Shown here: one piece after another, positions 36,985 to 49,821 of the stretch
Layout: each line of letters begins with the position of its first letter
Position numbering within the stretch: the stretch's first letter is position 1
Assembly: GCA_013400975.1 (NCBI GenBank)
Contig: WBMZ01005349.1
Coordinates: 218,283-282,282 of the forward strand
Length of the DNA: 64,000 bases
Origin: Atrichornis clamosus
Lineage: Eukaryota > Chordata > Aves > Passeriformes > Menuridae
Direction: 5' to 3'
Notes under the pieces: generated by a model
What the model was told of the DNA's origin: nothing
Database searches by the model: none
The model's input: the letters and a program-made list of their open reading frames with translations, nothing else
Position numbers and translations under genes: made by a program

Positions 36985-39215
36985 GTACCCTCAGCCTCTG
37001 GCAATCACATCTCAGGGGGGTGAAGGGCAGACAATCCCTGTTGATCCAAAATGAACTCTGGGAACTCGCTAGTGCCTGGAGGAACCTCTGCAGACAAACC
37101 TCTAGTGACAAAGTAGCTCAGATGTGTCATGATGACAAAATACTATTGGGTCTGATAAATCCTGAGTGAAAGGGCTCTCTCAGCAGCTTTGGGCAGGACT
37201 TGGAGATTTCTCTAGAGAATAGTTACCACCCTGGACCAGTCTTCATTTTCTTTATCCAGTTATTGGCATGCAGCATTTGAGGACAAGTTTTGGACAGCAA
37301 GTTTTATTGAGAGACCTGGGCTTCAAATAACTTGGGTTATTTTGAAGCCCAGCACTGTGTAGTTGAACTATATGTGTCTTGTTTCAAGTAATTAAATACA
37401 AATAAATGTCCTGCTGTATGCTCAGATTTAAAAACCAGATAAATGGATATCTTCTGATTGTCTCGCCATGAAATGCAATAGGCTTTAATAACTTGTTAAT
37501 ATGATTTAGCAATACCCAAGCTTGCTATTAGCAAATATTAGGAACCCTCTACTTCATAGTTTTAAGCATTGCAAAATGCAGTGTTTACTTCTGGGAAATT
37601 TCCATCTTTCCACTAGTTTCTGGAACAGACCTGAATCAAATATATCTAAGAGGGATCCCCACAGGTAAGCTCAATCTTTAGTCCCAGTAGGTCCCACAGA
37701 GGGCTCCTCAATCTGTTTTGAAACACCTTGGAAGAAAGTTTGCCATCCTATTTAAAGGAGCCAAAGCTTTGGGTTTTATCACAAAGAGAAATTCATCCAG
37801 TTGGAATGTCCAAATAGTCCTATGCAGTGCTGTGCTGCAGACAGACCTGGTCTAAGGAAGGAGCCCTTCCAGTGCCCCAGTCTGGTGATCAGTTCAAGTC
37901 TGAGTACATAAATGAGTGACACCTTCAGTAAACATGCCTTCTGATAAATTTGTATCCTAATCTGTGTCCGGCATCAAGTGGTAATGGGTCTAGGCCATAA
38001 CCTAGGCATGGATTTTTGGTCCTATCAGTGGAGGAGATTTATTTAGATATATTCTCAAATGGAGATTAATTGAGAAGCGTTTGCTCAAAAAATAAATTGG
38101 TCATGGTACTAAGGGGTCAAAAGTCAAAGATATAAAAGGCTCTGAGTTAAACCTTCAGAACCTGAGAGAGTTTCTCTGCTCTCTTTGATGCTTGTTTTAT
38201 TTAAAAATATACCACACCATCTAAAAAGAAAGAACAGATCTTGCAAAGGATGCCATGTAATGATGTGCTGGCACATCCCTGCTTTTCAGTGGATTTCCTC
38301 ATTTATACTCTGGCAGGTTTATCTTGATCTAAAACTAGTGCCTTCTTACAAGTGATTAATGGTACTTATTTGAAGTGTCTGGAGATCAGTTCCTTCAAGG
38401 TGAGGCACAGCATGTCTCCAAAAACAGAAAGGAGAGTCTTCTACACTGAGAACTTTTATATTAGTGGGATTCCCATCCCGGATCTGTGCCTCCCACTGGC
38501 CCAAATCCTTTGCACAGCTGCCATAAGGATTCCAGGCTTGGTCTTTGGTGACACCAGCGGGGAGAGTTGGAATTGGAGAAAAATTTAAATTGTTCTGTAT
38601 TTCAAGTCTAGGAAGTTTTTCTTCCTCCCAGCGATCAGTCAATGAGGAAGTAACTTCAAAGTGTTTCATCAATAGCCATTGCTTGATGAGCCAGTCATTA
38701 GCACCACTGGGTTCTGCTTTGTTGGGGTATTAACCACTCCCAGCTTCCCTGCAGGAGACTAAACAGAGAACATTACTTACAGCAATTGTTTGCTCTGCAG
38801 AGCACAATGCTGGCAATTGTACAGACAGACCCTCCAAGTTTCAGCCAGGTGCTGCCTTATTTACTGGTCAGCTTACTTGTGAGCAGAATCTGAAGAAGCT
38901 GAGTGGCAAAATTGCAATGCCCAGAGGCATCATGAAGGGAAGGCATCCTCTCACCTGTCCCATTCTTTCTTCTATTTCTTTTCAGGAAGGCAGAAATTTG
39001 CATTAGGGCAAAACATCCTTTATAAGAACCATTATAAGAATTATTTCCTTGCAAGCTTTCTGTCCTGCTTAGTGTTAGCCAGCCTTTTTCTTCCTTCAGG
39101 CTTTTCTCTCTTGCTTTAAGATAATGATGGTCCTCCTGTTGTTTTCTGCACCCTTGTCTGTACCCTAAACACCACCCATTTAATCTTCTCATAAATACTG
39201 TTTTTTCTATTCCAG
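36985..39215 (+). other. SORCS3: SORCS3 intron W8-W9
   Basis: 2.2 kb. A near-perfect hairpin lies at 37316-37352 (entered separately). No gene or other repeat was recognised. Confidence 0.85.
37316..37352. repeat. Near-perfect hairpin: 16-bp stem, 4-nt loop, one bulge
   Basis: CTGGGCTTCAAATAAC (37316-37331) pairs with GTTATTT-T-GAAGCCCAG (37336-37352) across the loop TTGG. The single extra T at 37343 is the only imperfection. It is shorter than a typical microRNA precursor. It may be a palindromic duplication or a small structured element in the intronic RNA. Confidence 0.75.
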
Positions 39216-39328
39216 AGTATTTCCAATCTCAGCTCCTGTCATTTTCTCCCAACTTGGACTACCATAACCCTGACATCCCCGAATGGAGACAAGACATTGG
39301 CAAAGTCATCAAGAGAGCTCTAGCACAG
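39216..39328 (+). CDS. SORCS3: SORCS3 exon W9: membrane-proximal domain
   Basis: 113 bp. AG completes Glu, then YFQSQLLSFSPNLDYHNPDI, PEWRQDIGKVIKRALAQ. This is the start of the SorCS-specific juxtamembrane domain that follows the PKD modules. The amphipathic stretch W-R-Q-D-I-G-K-V-I-K-R-A-L suggests a helix. The acceptor CTATTCCAG|AG and donor CAG|GTGAGC are both strong. It ends on a codon boundary. Confidence 0.95.
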
Positions 39329-40675
39329 GTGAGCATCTTTCCTTGTCTGCACTAACATTGACTAGGCTGTTAAAACATACACTTTTTTGACATGCTAGCT
39401 TAAGAGAATGGGTAAGGACAGCAGCAGTGAAGCTATCATTAAAGATCAATAAAAAGCTTCTTAATATGCTGGCTCTTTTTACAGAGCCAAACTATAATGC
39501 TAATTTTCTGGAAATATTACAATTACTTCTATTAATATTTTTAATTAATATTTCTGTGGTGCTTTTAAGCTTTTAATATCCCTGAGGATTTTGCAAATTC
39601 TAGATTGTAATAGTATCATCATTATTCTTATTTTGCCAAATTGATATGACAGTATCTACTGGCTTCTATTCCAAACATTTGGCTAGTGTTGCTCTGTGTT
39701 GTTAAACAGCTGATCCACTTCATCCCAGAAGACAGACATTGTAGTATTCTGGATACATGGGGAAGATATTTTTATCCCTGATAGTCAAGAGTTCCACATG
39801 CAGCTAAGTGTAGCAACTGGTGAACATTTTAAAGCTCTACTCCCTTTCCAACTGGGGCAAAAAATGAGGATTCAGAGAGAAAATAAACTTACCTTTAAAA
39901 TATAGGATAAAAAGAGACTTCTGTGGGTGGAAGATAGTGAATGTTCCTTTGGGATTAATTAGAATATGTAAACTAGTACTCACATGCTGGCAGGAAAGGG
40001 AACAGAATAACTTATCAAATAGTCAGGGACTTTAGTTTTGTGTGAAATTAGGAACTAGATTTAGATAAGCTTTTGTGAGTTTTGCATTCTGCCAAAAATG
40101 TATCTTGCTTTTTTTTTTCTTCAGCTACAGCTGTTAGAAATGGAGGCTGATTATTTTTACTGGGAAAGTACATTCCTACTCAGTTTTCTCATCTACAGCC
40201 CACTCAAAATTCACAGTTTATAAGAGTTTCCTTGATTGTTTTTCCATCCTGAGAAAACACTAAGTTCATTTTTTTAAACTATTGTTTCCTTTCCTTCCTA
40301 TGTCCCTTACCAGTGGTGGCTCTGAGACAGACTCTCTGGATCTGACTTTGGATTGGGTGTTCTTTTGTAGCAAGGAGGATTATATGGAAAATTCAGATCT
40401 GGAGATGTGCTAGGTTTGAGCTTTGGGTTGAGATCTTTGGGCCCAGGGGTGTTTTTGAGACTACATTGACTTCTAGAAAGGAAGTAGAGTGTATCTTTAG
40501 CGGCAGCTCCGTTTCAAACCCACTAAATGAGCAGAACATTTAGGACTACATTCATTACGACTACAACACCTATGGTGGAACTGGAAAACAACAATTTGAT
40601 GGGAGTAGCATTTCTGGTAATGAATGGAAACATAAAAAGTAGCAGCTAGAGACCTCCTTTTTGCTTCTCTTCTAG
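39329..40675 (+). other. SORCS3: SORCS3 intron W9-W10
   Basis: 1.3 kb, AT-rich, with an alternating ATTAATAT-type stretch near 39531-39555 and a T9 run near 40111. Nothing else was recognised. Confidence 0.85.
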
Positions 40676-40807
40676 GTGACTGGTATCCCTGATGAACAGA
40701 TCTTGGTAGCTATGTTCCCTGGGCTGCCCACTTCTGCTGAACTCTTCATACTGCCCCATAAAAACACAACAGAGAGGAGGAAAAGCAGTGAGGCCGATCT
40801 GGAGCAA
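40676..40807 (+). CDS. SORCS3: SORCS3 exon W10: membrane-proximal domain
   Basis: 132 bp, exactly 44 codons: VTGIPDEQILVAMFPGLPTS, AELFILPHKNTTERRKSSEA and DLEQ. Skipping it would keep the frame. NTT is a sequon in a hydrophilic loop (HKNTTERRKSSE) between a strand and the next helix, and the ERRKSSE loop is the most likely protease-accessible point. SorCS ectodomains are known to be shed, although a cleavage site here is inference only. The acceptor TCTTCTAG|G and donor CAA|GTAAGG are good. Confidence 0.95.
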
Positions 40808-41202
40808 GTAAGGAAAGAAAGATTCATGGAACATTTATTCCTGTCATATTGTTTGCAGATGGGCCTCTGAAGTTGCTCAGCGTTGGAAATAAGTGTGGTG
40901 GAAATGGATGCATCTGGGACTGTGGCAGCATAGTTTATGGCATTAAAGAAAATTATTTTCAGGTGAAACCCAGAATTCTCGAACACCTCACTATGTCACA
41001 GTCTACCACTAGCAGAAATTCTTCCTAAATCAGTGGAGTGTCCTTTTTACAGTAGTTATGGCCAAAGGAACCTTGAATATGTACTCCCTCTACTCTCTGG
41101 AGGAATGCTAATAGAGGGAGGCCAAAGCAGCAAGATAATATACTGAGGTTTACTAAAAATAAATCAGGCTCTTCAGCTCATAGATCACCAGAACAAGACC
41201 TC

Positions 41203-41219
41203 TTTTTTTTTTTTTTTTT
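41203..41219. repeat. Poly(T) tract, 17 nt
   Basis: A homopolymer followed by CTGCAGCAG. It resembles a splice acceptor (T17 CTGCAG), but the sequence after it has no receptor-like reading. Confidence 0.85.
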
Positions 41220-41817
41220 CTGCAGCAGCGAATGGCCTGTGCAAACTATATTTGGAAGTTACAATATCCATCCATTTAGATAAATAGGTAATTACGGTGA
41301 TGAATAGCCACAGTGATATGCAGGCAAGGAAAGAGCTCAGAACAACAGCACTAGGCTGCTGAAGCTTTCATGTTAGAATTACCAAGTGATTAAATCAGGT
41401 CCATAAAGGCAAAGGAGTGAAGTACTGCTGGAAAGGCTGCTTGGCTCTGGTTAATGTTCTTGTATGCAGCATTTTTACAGTGTGCAAACTGTGTGTGACT
41501 CTGTGTTGCCAAGTAACTCTTGGAAGAGTAACTTCTCTGTGATCAAACATTAAGTAATTCAGAGGACTGCTGAATTCAGTGGAAGTTCTTGTCACCCGCT
41601 GAGTGAAGTCAGTCCCTGCAGAGGAATACCTTTGTCCTGTGAAGTTAGCAAAGTTGGCCTCTTAAATTTATGGTGGTCAGTGTGCTGAAGAGATGCATTG
41701 AAGTGGGAAGGTTTGAAGGGTATTTTGGAGGGGCGTTCTTGGAGTCATTTCTATCCTGTTCAGCAGGATCTACCAGTATTAAAATTCTTTTTGAACAAGC
41801 TGTTTTGTCAATGTTTC

Positions 41818-41842
41818 ATATATCAGTATTATGCTGATATAT
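41818..41842. repeat. 9-bp perfect hairpin, 7-nt loop
   Basis: ATATATCAG (41818-41826) and CTGATATAT (41834-41842) flank TATTATG. It is AT-rich and may be coincidental. Confidence 0.6.
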
Positions 41843-42654
41843 CAGGTTTCTGACCATAAGACCTGAAGCTCTAGTGCTCTAATTTTAGTTGACCTGTTGT
41901 TGGCTTCTGCTTGAGGAGCTCTGCCCTGGAGAGTAGATCATCAGAACTGCTCAGTAGCTGTGCCCCATCCGTCAGAACTACTCTATGGAGATCAGGCATT
42001 AACAGAGGCTCCAGTGTGATGTGCCAACTGTGTGCTCTGGGGCAACCAAGCAACACATCAGAGCTGGGTTGCTGATCTCCCAGCTCAGCAGTTCCAGTAA
42101 ACTCCAGTCCAGGACCCTTCTTCTAAGTAAAGGAGAAATATGTCAAATTTTCCATTAATCTCAGAAACTGGATTGTCTCATCCCCAATAGCCTATTTAAA
42201 TAGAAGCTGCATGACAGGATCAATGTGAATAAAGACACATAAAACTGGACTACCTTACTTCCATTACCTACCAATGAAAGGCCAATATGTCAGTGACTTC
42301 CAAATGCATTTGATCAAGCTCACAGGATATTGTGGAAGGTGAAAAGATCCTTATTTTCCCTCTTCCCATAACCCCTCAAAAAAGAAAAAAAATTTTCTAT
42401 CCTTCTTGGTTTGCTTCCCAGGAGAGATATAATAGCATACTATGTGAGTCTCAAAAGCCCCGTAAGGGAGCCTGGCATGCAGTGACATCCAGTTCCATCC
42501 AAAGCACGTGTGCATTTCTCTCCACTTCCTCAGTCCCAGCTGAAGCCAGTAAGAGATGTTAGCCACTATCCATAGGCCACATGTATTCCTGCATGTTCTC
42601 CAGACTTTGCCATCTTCTGTACTGTAACTCTTGTATCTCATCTTATTTCATCAG

Positions 42655-42754
42655 GTGGTAGAAATCCTTTTTAACGCTCTAAACCAGAACCTGGTCCAGT
42701 TTGAACTGAAGCCTGGAGTCGAAGTCGTTGTGTACGTCACTCAGTTAACATTAG
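42655..42754 (+). CDS. SORCS3: SORCS3 exon W11: membrane-proximal domain
   Basis: 100 bp, 33 codons plus G: VVEILFNALNQNLVQFELK, PGVEVVVYVTQLTL. It combines an amphipathic helix (VVEILFNALNQNLV) and a beta strand (VEVVVYVTQLTL), reminiscent of SEA-like juxtamembrane folds. The acceptor TTCATCAG|GT is adequate and the donor TTAG|GTGAGC is strong. Spliced to W12 it gives A-P-L-V-D, the short linker before the membrane. Confidence 0.95.
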
Positions 42755-44795
42755 GTGAGCGTGGAGTCACACAGCTGTGGTTCTCCTGAGGCTTCAGTCA
42801 ACCCCAGGAGAAGCAGTCTCCATCAGAGCACTCGCAGTTCGGTGTGTGCCACTGGGATATGTGCCAATTGAGGCGTTGAGGTAGAAGCTGGAAGTGTTAA
42901 GAACAATCCGTCAGGGCCATTTTCATGCTCCAGTTTGTACAAGTATAAAATGTACCTTGTAAGAGTTCCCTGTGGCTTAATTAACTAGTGCATTGGTGTT
43001 TTTCAAGTCTTGTAGAAAACCAGGTGAATGGTGTTCTATTAAGTCCTTATTGAGCACTTCTGGAATTCAGTGGGGATGTTACTAAGTTTGGTGGATGTTG
43101 GATCAAATCCTTACAGCAAAGGGCTTGCTACTGTTACGACTAGCTAAGAAGCTTTAAAGGGGCAAAGTACTCATGAAAACAAGATCTAGGCCTCTTACAG
43201 GGAATATGTGCCTGAATGTTGACTTCTATAAATTAGAATTTATTTAAATTTCAATGCTACCTATCTCCATTTTTGCACAAAGTAACAAAGAATCACTTTA
43301 AGCTTCATCACTCCCTTTACTTTAAACCAGTCTAGTGTGAAGCTCTCAGCTATTGATGAGATCGTAATGGTTACAAAGGAGGTGATGGATTTATTTTTGC
43401 CCTTGCTTTTTTTGACTGCCCTTGCAATTGTCTGAAATGTGGGATCTTGTGCAAGTGCCATTGCTGATAATCTCTCTGAAAAATTGGGATTCACATCCCA
43501 CAATAATGCACTGCAACTTCTCAGAGAGCCAAGAACTGAGCTAAAATCAAGGCTCATGACCTTTCCTACAGGTAATGCCTTTTTACCTTCACTCTCTAAG
43601 GGCTGTTTTGGAATGAGAGTCAGATGTTAATAAGAGTAGTCTGGAATTAGATAATTTGCAAAACTGGGAATGCGATGCAAATGCCTGAGGTCTCCAGGTG
43701 GCTGGAATTCTCCAGAATCTGCCTTTGTTCTAGCAAGGCACTGAATTTAACTAACATTGTGCAGCTATTCTTGCACTCCCTCCAGTGCAGGTGCTGCATT
43801 TGTTTCATGACCCTTCCCACAGTATTTTGACTTGGATGAAATGACAGTCTTTTCCACAAAATAGTCAGAAATATTAGTAGCAGAATGCTGGCAGGATCAG
43901 AAAGTTAGGTGTAGAAATTTGGCAGTGAAATCAGAACTGACTCTATCTGCATGACTTTGTCCCTATCTTCAGGGTGACAGAAAAAGAATAGAGAATAGTA
44001 AAACACCAAAACCAAATATTTATGCAGAACGAGAAACACTCATCTGCTACTTATAATCATTTGTGCATCATTAGGGACTTCTCATCAGACACTTGAGCTC
44101 AGCACAGTGCTCAGGCCATTAAGAAGGTGTGCTCTGATGAGCTCTTGGAATAGCTGCATAAACAAGGCATAGGAAAACACTATATTCAGCCCACCCAAAA
44201 TGTCAAGGATCAAATCTCAAAGATGTTGTAATGTATTGTGTGCTTGGGTCCAGGATTATTGCTTTGGTCTCCTCCACGTTATGAAAACTGACTCAGTTTA
44301 AAAGTCTCTAAGGCCCAATACAAAGATGGACCTTGAGGCTTGTCACAGGAGGAGGTCCCTGTCACATGTGAAATAGATGTATATCCTTGGAAGATGGGAG
44401 TCATGCTGTTCATTGATGCTCTAAGGTATCTTCTCCAAAGGGGAATAGATATGTATTAAGCCATGCTTCATAAAATTCATTTCCACTCCAGTACCTGGAA
44501 AAACCTGAAAATAATAGCCCAGAGTGTTAACACAGGAGTGATCAGGCATTCGGCTAAGCGTGGCTTGCTGTGCCTTTTCACTCGGGGATGTTAGACTGCA
44601 CTGTCTTGAAAAAGGGCCTTGACTTTTGAAGGACAAGAGAGTCAATTTGTTTCCTACCGATTGGCCTTGCCAAAACCAGCATGCACTATGCAATAGTGAT
44701 AAAGCAGATGTGAGAGAGTTGAGCTCAACTCTCTGGTAGTTAATGTGTTTCCTTGCAATATCCTGCAGATGTAACGCTTTGCTTTGCTCCTGCAG
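42755..44795 (+). other. SORCS3: SORCS3 intron W11-W12
   Basis: 2 kb. No repeat, RNA gene or additional exon was recognised. The acceptor is preceded by GCTTTGCTCCTGCAG. Confidence 0.85.
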
Positions 44796-44901
44796 CACCC
44801 CTTGTCGATTCCAGCTCGGGTCACAGCAGTTCGGCGATGCTCATGTTGCTGTCTGTGGTGTTTGTAGGCTTGGCTGTTTTTTTAATCTACAAATTCAAGA
44901 G
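44796..44901 (+). CDS. SORCS3: SORCS3 exon W12: transmembrane segment
   Basis: 106 bp. CA completes Ala, then PLVDSSSGHSSS, the hydrophobic segment AMLMLLSVVFVGLAVFLIY, and KFKR, whose Arg codon is completed in W13. The roughly 20-residue hydrophobic run followed at once by K-F-K-R fits a type I single-pass helix with the positive charges inside. The serine-rich stem before it is a plausible O-glycosylated linker. The donor AG|GTAAGT is strong. Confidence 0.97.
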
Positions 44902-45689
44902 GTAAGTTTCGAAACGCTTTGGGATGGGAGGAGGAGACACTGGGTGGCTTGCAGGAAATCTAGGCAGAACTGTGCCTGAATTGCGAATGTAGAGCAAATT
45001 ATGCCGGCCTAAGGCTTAGACAGATGTAGTTCCCTGTTTCTCATACTTAGAGAGAAAAGCATCTTCTGCCATTTCACCACAAAACTGGTGCTCCAAAAGA
45101 GCTCAGAAGTCAAGCTGTAGCCTGCTTCAGCAGACGTGTTTGAATCACAGACCAGAAATGGGAACCCTCTGTGCGCACTGAGTACTGAGACACACAATGC
45201 AGGCTTAGTCAAAAACCACATGATGGATGGCTTCATACAGTCTCTATCCACCTGGCCAGCTGCCTTAGTGCAGCAGCATCTCATTTGTGTCTTGCAAAGT
45301 GAATAGATTAGTCTTGCAGAGGAACAGGTGATTATGTTAAAGGTGGAAGACTCAAAGCCAGAAAATTTTGTGTAAAGCAACAAAATGCCTTTGGGAATAT
45401 GTGCTGAGATTTACCTTGACAGATGTTAATATAAACTTTTTGCTTCCAGGCAGCAGGCAGGGCCAGTGCTGGCCCGTGGCACTTGGCTGGTGCAAGCTGT
45501 GAAACAAAATATGTGATAAGAATGGCCTGTTTGCTGAAGGTCTGCTTTATGAGGATGTATTTTAGGCAGATGGAGCTCCTTAGGAGGAACTTTGCATTCA
45601 GTACACTACTTACTCTATAAAATGGTCTGTATGCCCAGATCCTGCCCCGTGGCAAAACATCGTATTAGAAACATAAGCTGAGTCTGACT

Positions 45690-45718
45690 TAAAAAACAAA
45701 CAAACAAGCAAACAAAGC
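45690..45718. repeat. (CAAA)n short repeat
   Basis: Five CAAA-like units with one CAAG variant. Confidence 0.75.
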
Positions 45719-47275
45719 CTTCCGGACGTAGTAGTTCCTCCAGATGGGAAAACTAGAGCTTTTTGTGTCCAGATTCCAGCTACGTGTTTCTTTCTCCAGC
45801 TTTTTCTGCACCCCAGGATAACACTAGTATTCTCTAATGATGTCAGTGGGTTACAAACAATATTAAAAATGGAATGATATGATAAGACAGGCATCTATCC
45901 TAGTCTCCAGGTTTAAAGTTTCCCTCATTTCTAACCTCTTGCATTAACCATTGTCATAATCAGTGGCACTGCTTCTAGTGCTTGATCCTGTGCACACTGG
46001 TATCTGTTACTGAGCTCCCTCTGACTTCAGTGGCCCAGGAAAATTTCCAGTGAATGCATTTGTGTGAACCTGGTCAGATGCAGATTTCAACACCTTCAGC
46101 ATGACCTCCTTATTGTAGCTTGAAATCCTCTCTCTGCCTCAGTGAGGTGGAATACAGCTTCCCAGGGAATGGGGAATGGGACATGAGACTTGTTTAAGGC
46201 ATCAATTTAATAATGTGCTGGGGAGGCAGCTGATGGCTTCTCTCGTGCCCAGATGTAGAATGAGGAGGGCAAAGAATCTTTCTGAGAAATGTGTCAAGAT
46301 GTAGGTAAGGCACACTGTGTAAGACACACTTCCCTTTGTGTCTTGGTGAGATGGTTTCTTTGGTTAGGCCTGATGACGTTGGCTCTGTGGTCAGCAGTTA
46401 CCAGGAGGAAGGGTCTGTGTGTTTCAGCTGCCAGAGAACAGTGAGGAGCTTGTTAATCTGCTTTGCTTTGGCAGTGCCTGGGTCATGTTGTAGTAGTGCA
46501 GCTCATAAAACTGACTGTTGTGCTGCTTAGCACCCTGAACCTTGAGTGTAACAGCCATCATTGTGCAGCCTTCTATTGTGCTCCAGGACTGAGGAGACCC
46601 TGCCTTGTTGAAATCTGTCTGAAAGTTGAATGTATTACAAATTGGGAGTGGGGAGGAAGGTGGTTAAAGCATCAGTTTTGCTTAGCCGAAGAGCTTATTA
46701 ACTTGCTTTCCCCTCTGATCTGCTCTGTCCTGAAGAGGAGAAGTCCAGATTAAATTGACAAAGTTTAGGACTACGTCATATACACAGAGTGTTCTCAGCT
46801 TGATTTTTCAGAAAAGAAAGCAACTCCTCAGCTCTGTCTAAAACCTCTGGCTCAATGGAGCAGAAGTGAAAGCAGGCAACGATTCTTAATGGAAAAAGGG
46901 GGGCAAACCCAGATGCTCTCCTATAGCTCTCAGCGATGCAGAGGTCCATTAGCCAAGTGTACTTTTTTGATTAATGGTGATCCCAGTCTGAATATAGAAC
47001 TGCTGCTTGCAGGGAAAGGTTATGGGGAGAGCACAGGCCTGCACGATTTTTTAATTCTGCAAATTCATAGATTTGGTGCTTTGCTAGTTTGCACACAGAG
47101 TCCTTATTATGAGTCCATCAATTTATAGACTCAGCAGGCATGTTAAACATTGCTGCCAGAGAGATGCTTGTTGAGGAAGTCCGGGTGGAAAAGGAAGGAA
47201 GAGGGGAAAAGTATGGAAATAATCTGTAAAAGAGTTGTTTCTTTTCTGGAATAGTGAGCATATACCAGGTCAATA

Positions 47276-47410
47276 CTATGTGTGTATGAGTGCTGAGGAG
47301 TGGTGGGGCACTGGGACAGTGGGGGTGTGTGTGTCCTGGGACAGGAGTGCAGGCGTGTGTGCCTGTGTGTGCTCAGAGTGGTGTGGTGGAACGCTGTGGT
47401 CACCTGTGTC
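47276..47410 (+). repeat. GT-rich low-complexity region
   Basis: Irregular TGTGTG runs are interspersed with GGG and CTGGGACAG segments. Open frames on both strands here reflect this composition, not a gene. Confidence 0.65.
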
Positions 47411-49059
47411 TGTGCTGGGAGGCACAGCAGGATTAGGTATTTGTGCATGGATGCACGTATGTACAGCCATCTCTGTGTCTGTTTTCCATAACTCTCTGCC
47501 TCACCTGAAGGGCTCCTTGCCTCAGAGTTCTAAAGAGCTTTTCTAACCTGTCCTCCCAAAGTGCAGAGACGATCACTTCTCTGCCATTGCATTGTTTGGA
47601 AGCAAAACTAAGTCTTCCAATATCTCTAGGCATGTTCTCACATCCGTGTCTCTACACACCTCCAAACAAATTCTAGGCACTAAAATCCTATGGGAATGCA
47701 TTTGTTCTCAATTCCTGTGTAGTTCTTATATCTTCTGGTGACATTTAAGGCATATTTGAACATTAGAAAGTAGAAGGAAGGGAGACGATAATGAGATTTG
47801 TTAACTGCTGCCAAACATCCCAAATATGTCCTGGCTTGCTGTTGGTTAAGAACAGAATGCCAGCTCAAGACAATAACACAAGTCATTTGAGGCCAGAACT
47901 TCACTGTAGTAGAATCAGCACAGATCTATTGAATCCATGAGAATTGAGGCAATTTCCACTGCTTTCAGCCTCTGACATGTCCAACAGCAGACAGATTAGC
48001 ATAAAGATACGGCATTTTATATTACCTCTTTTGAACACATCTTCTATCTCTCTCCTGCGTGCTTTAACAAAATGAAAATATCCTCCAAATTTTCCTTGTT
48101 TGAGCAGTGTGAACTGCATGGCACAAAGTCTTTCTAAGAGCCTTAGGAAAAACAGTCACCTTCCAACAGGCAACACAGATAATCCTGGAAACTTTCACGA
48201 TGCTTAACACATTACTTTTCAGTTCTCTCATTTTAAACTTGCATTTCTCCAGGGATTCCTATCTAACTATCTGTCTATATAACTGATTTTCAAGGATATC
48301 ATTCTAGCAGTCCAAGTTATCTTTGCTTGGGAGAAGGAAGAAGAAATAATCCCTTAACTTCCTTGTCTTCCTGAGCAGCAAGGAAAAATAAGTCCCTGCA
48401 AACTTGCATGATGCATAGCATGACAAACTGGCTTTTGCAATGAAATGGTAACAAATAGACTTTGGATGGGTGTTATGAGGTCCAAATCCTTTCTGAACTC
48501 TGAGGCAGGACCAATTCTTTATAACTCTTTCAGATGTGGCAATTTCTTCTGAGTCAGTGTGGGCCTGTCAGCAGCAACAAGCCTAGCAATTTTTTTGCTC
48601 AGTTGATACTAGTGCTCAAATTGATTTTTACTTTTGGTTTCCAATGCACTACTGATCATATAATAAATACTCAGAGCGTTGACAATTGCAGCTGATTGTA
48701 CTTAGTTGATTGCTGCTCTCTGAGCTGAGTGCAGTGTCCACTGTGTGCATGACTTCTCATTTAAAAGGGCAGAAAGCTGAAGTTCACAGCTGGAGGAGCC
48801 TTTGTGCACAGGATATGAAGACAATGGCCTGAGATTTGGAGTAGCTTTAAGTTATTATTGGAATTAATGGATGCTAAGGGCACTTTCAGAGGAGAACACC
48901 TCTGTGGTGCTTTCATCATTCTGAGAGCTCATATTTTGCATCACTGCCAGTGCTGCATTTCTGGAGTTGGTCTCAGCTTAGTTTGGCTGATTAATAAATG
49001 ACATGCTGAGAATCCCTGTGTTACAAACATAACCTCTCTCCTTTTCCTTTCCTGTGCAG

Positions 49060-49220
49060 GAAAATCCCTTGGATTAACATCTACGCCCAAGTTCAGCATG
49101 ACAAGGAGCAGGAAATGATTGGCTCTGTCAGTCAAAGTGAAAATGCCCCCAAAATCACTCTGAGTGAGTTCACAGACCCTGAGGAGCTGATGGACAAAGA
49201 GCTGGACACACGAGTGATGG
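49060..49220 (+). CDS. SORCS3: SORCS3 exon W13: cytosolic tail
   Basis: 161 bp. G completes Arg, then KIPWINIYAQVQHDKEQEM, IGSVSQSENAPKITLSEFTD, PEELMDKELDTRVM, ending G of a Gly codon. The tail follows the K-F-K-R stop-transfer. N-I-Y-A-Q-V is a tyrosine-based element of the kind used for adaptor binding, and the acidic stretch D-P-E-E-L with L-M-D-K-E could serve sorting. This exon discriminates SORCS3 from its paralogues best. The acceptor CCTGTGCAG|G and donor G|GTGAGA are both good. Confidence 0.97.
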
Positions 49221-49821
49221 GTGAGAGACAACCCTCAGCTGGGTTTTGTTTCATGGTCTGGGTGAGAGTGTTGGACATTTGGGTATTAAGAGAGGCAGTA
49301 ACTGTGACCCCAGGTACAAGTAGAGCCTGAGGCACTGAGACAGGGAGCAAATGTCTCTGCAGTATGGTAACAGAGTTTCTCTCACAGCTTTTCAGCTTCT
49401 CCCACAGCGTTACATGGCCAGGGTAGGAACGTGGAGCCAGCAGTGGGTACACAGAAGTCAGTGGTAGCTGAGGCTCACACCTCTGCCTGCTCATGACCCT
49501 GCCTCTCCTGTGGAGGGGTACCAAATTCCCTCCACCCTCAGAAGATTCAGCTGAGCCAAGCTTACACTGCTGGTGTGCTATGATTAGGAGCAAATATGTC
49601 CCTAATAGCTTAATGAATTTACTGCTGGTCAGCTGAACTGTAGTAATGAGTTCTCTGCATGCTCTCTGCTTATTGCAAATACATAAAAGGATGTGTTACT
49701 TTTAAGCATCTTTTCTGTCTTTGCACTTGCACTACCACATCCTAAGGAGGAGTGAGTAGCAATATAGAGCAAACTGTGGAAGCCACTGCACTGATTCTCT
49801 TCTCCATTTTCTCCTCCACAG
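49221..49821 (+). other. SORCS3: SORCS3 intron W13-W14
   Basis: 0.6 kb, the shortest intron here. Nothing was recognised inside. Retention would extend the frame from W13 by about 36 codons to a stop at 49328, replacing the PDZ ligand. Confidence 0.85.

Larger units (their letters stand above)
40808..42654 (+). other. SORCS3: SORCS3 intron W10-W11
   Basis: 1.8 kb. It contains a 17-nt T run (41203-41219) and the short hairpin at 41818-41842. No gene was recognised. Confidence 0.85.
44902..49059 (+). other. SORCS3: SORCS3 intron W12-W13
   Basis: 4.2 kb. A CAAA-type repeat lies at 45690-45718 and an irregular GT-rich stretch at 47276-47410. In SORCS1 alternative tails are made after the transmembrane exon; I looked for a similar extra tail exon here and saw none with family-like sequence. 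Confidence 0.8.

Noticed and set aside
41203..41235. T17-CTGCAG resembling a splice acceptor before a cryptic exon
   Set aside because: The following sequence has no receptor-like reading and W10 joins W11 directly in frame.
47235..47546. Opposing open frames rich in Val/Cys/Gly or His/Thr/Pro
   Set aside because: They come from the irregular GT-rich repeat, not from a gene.
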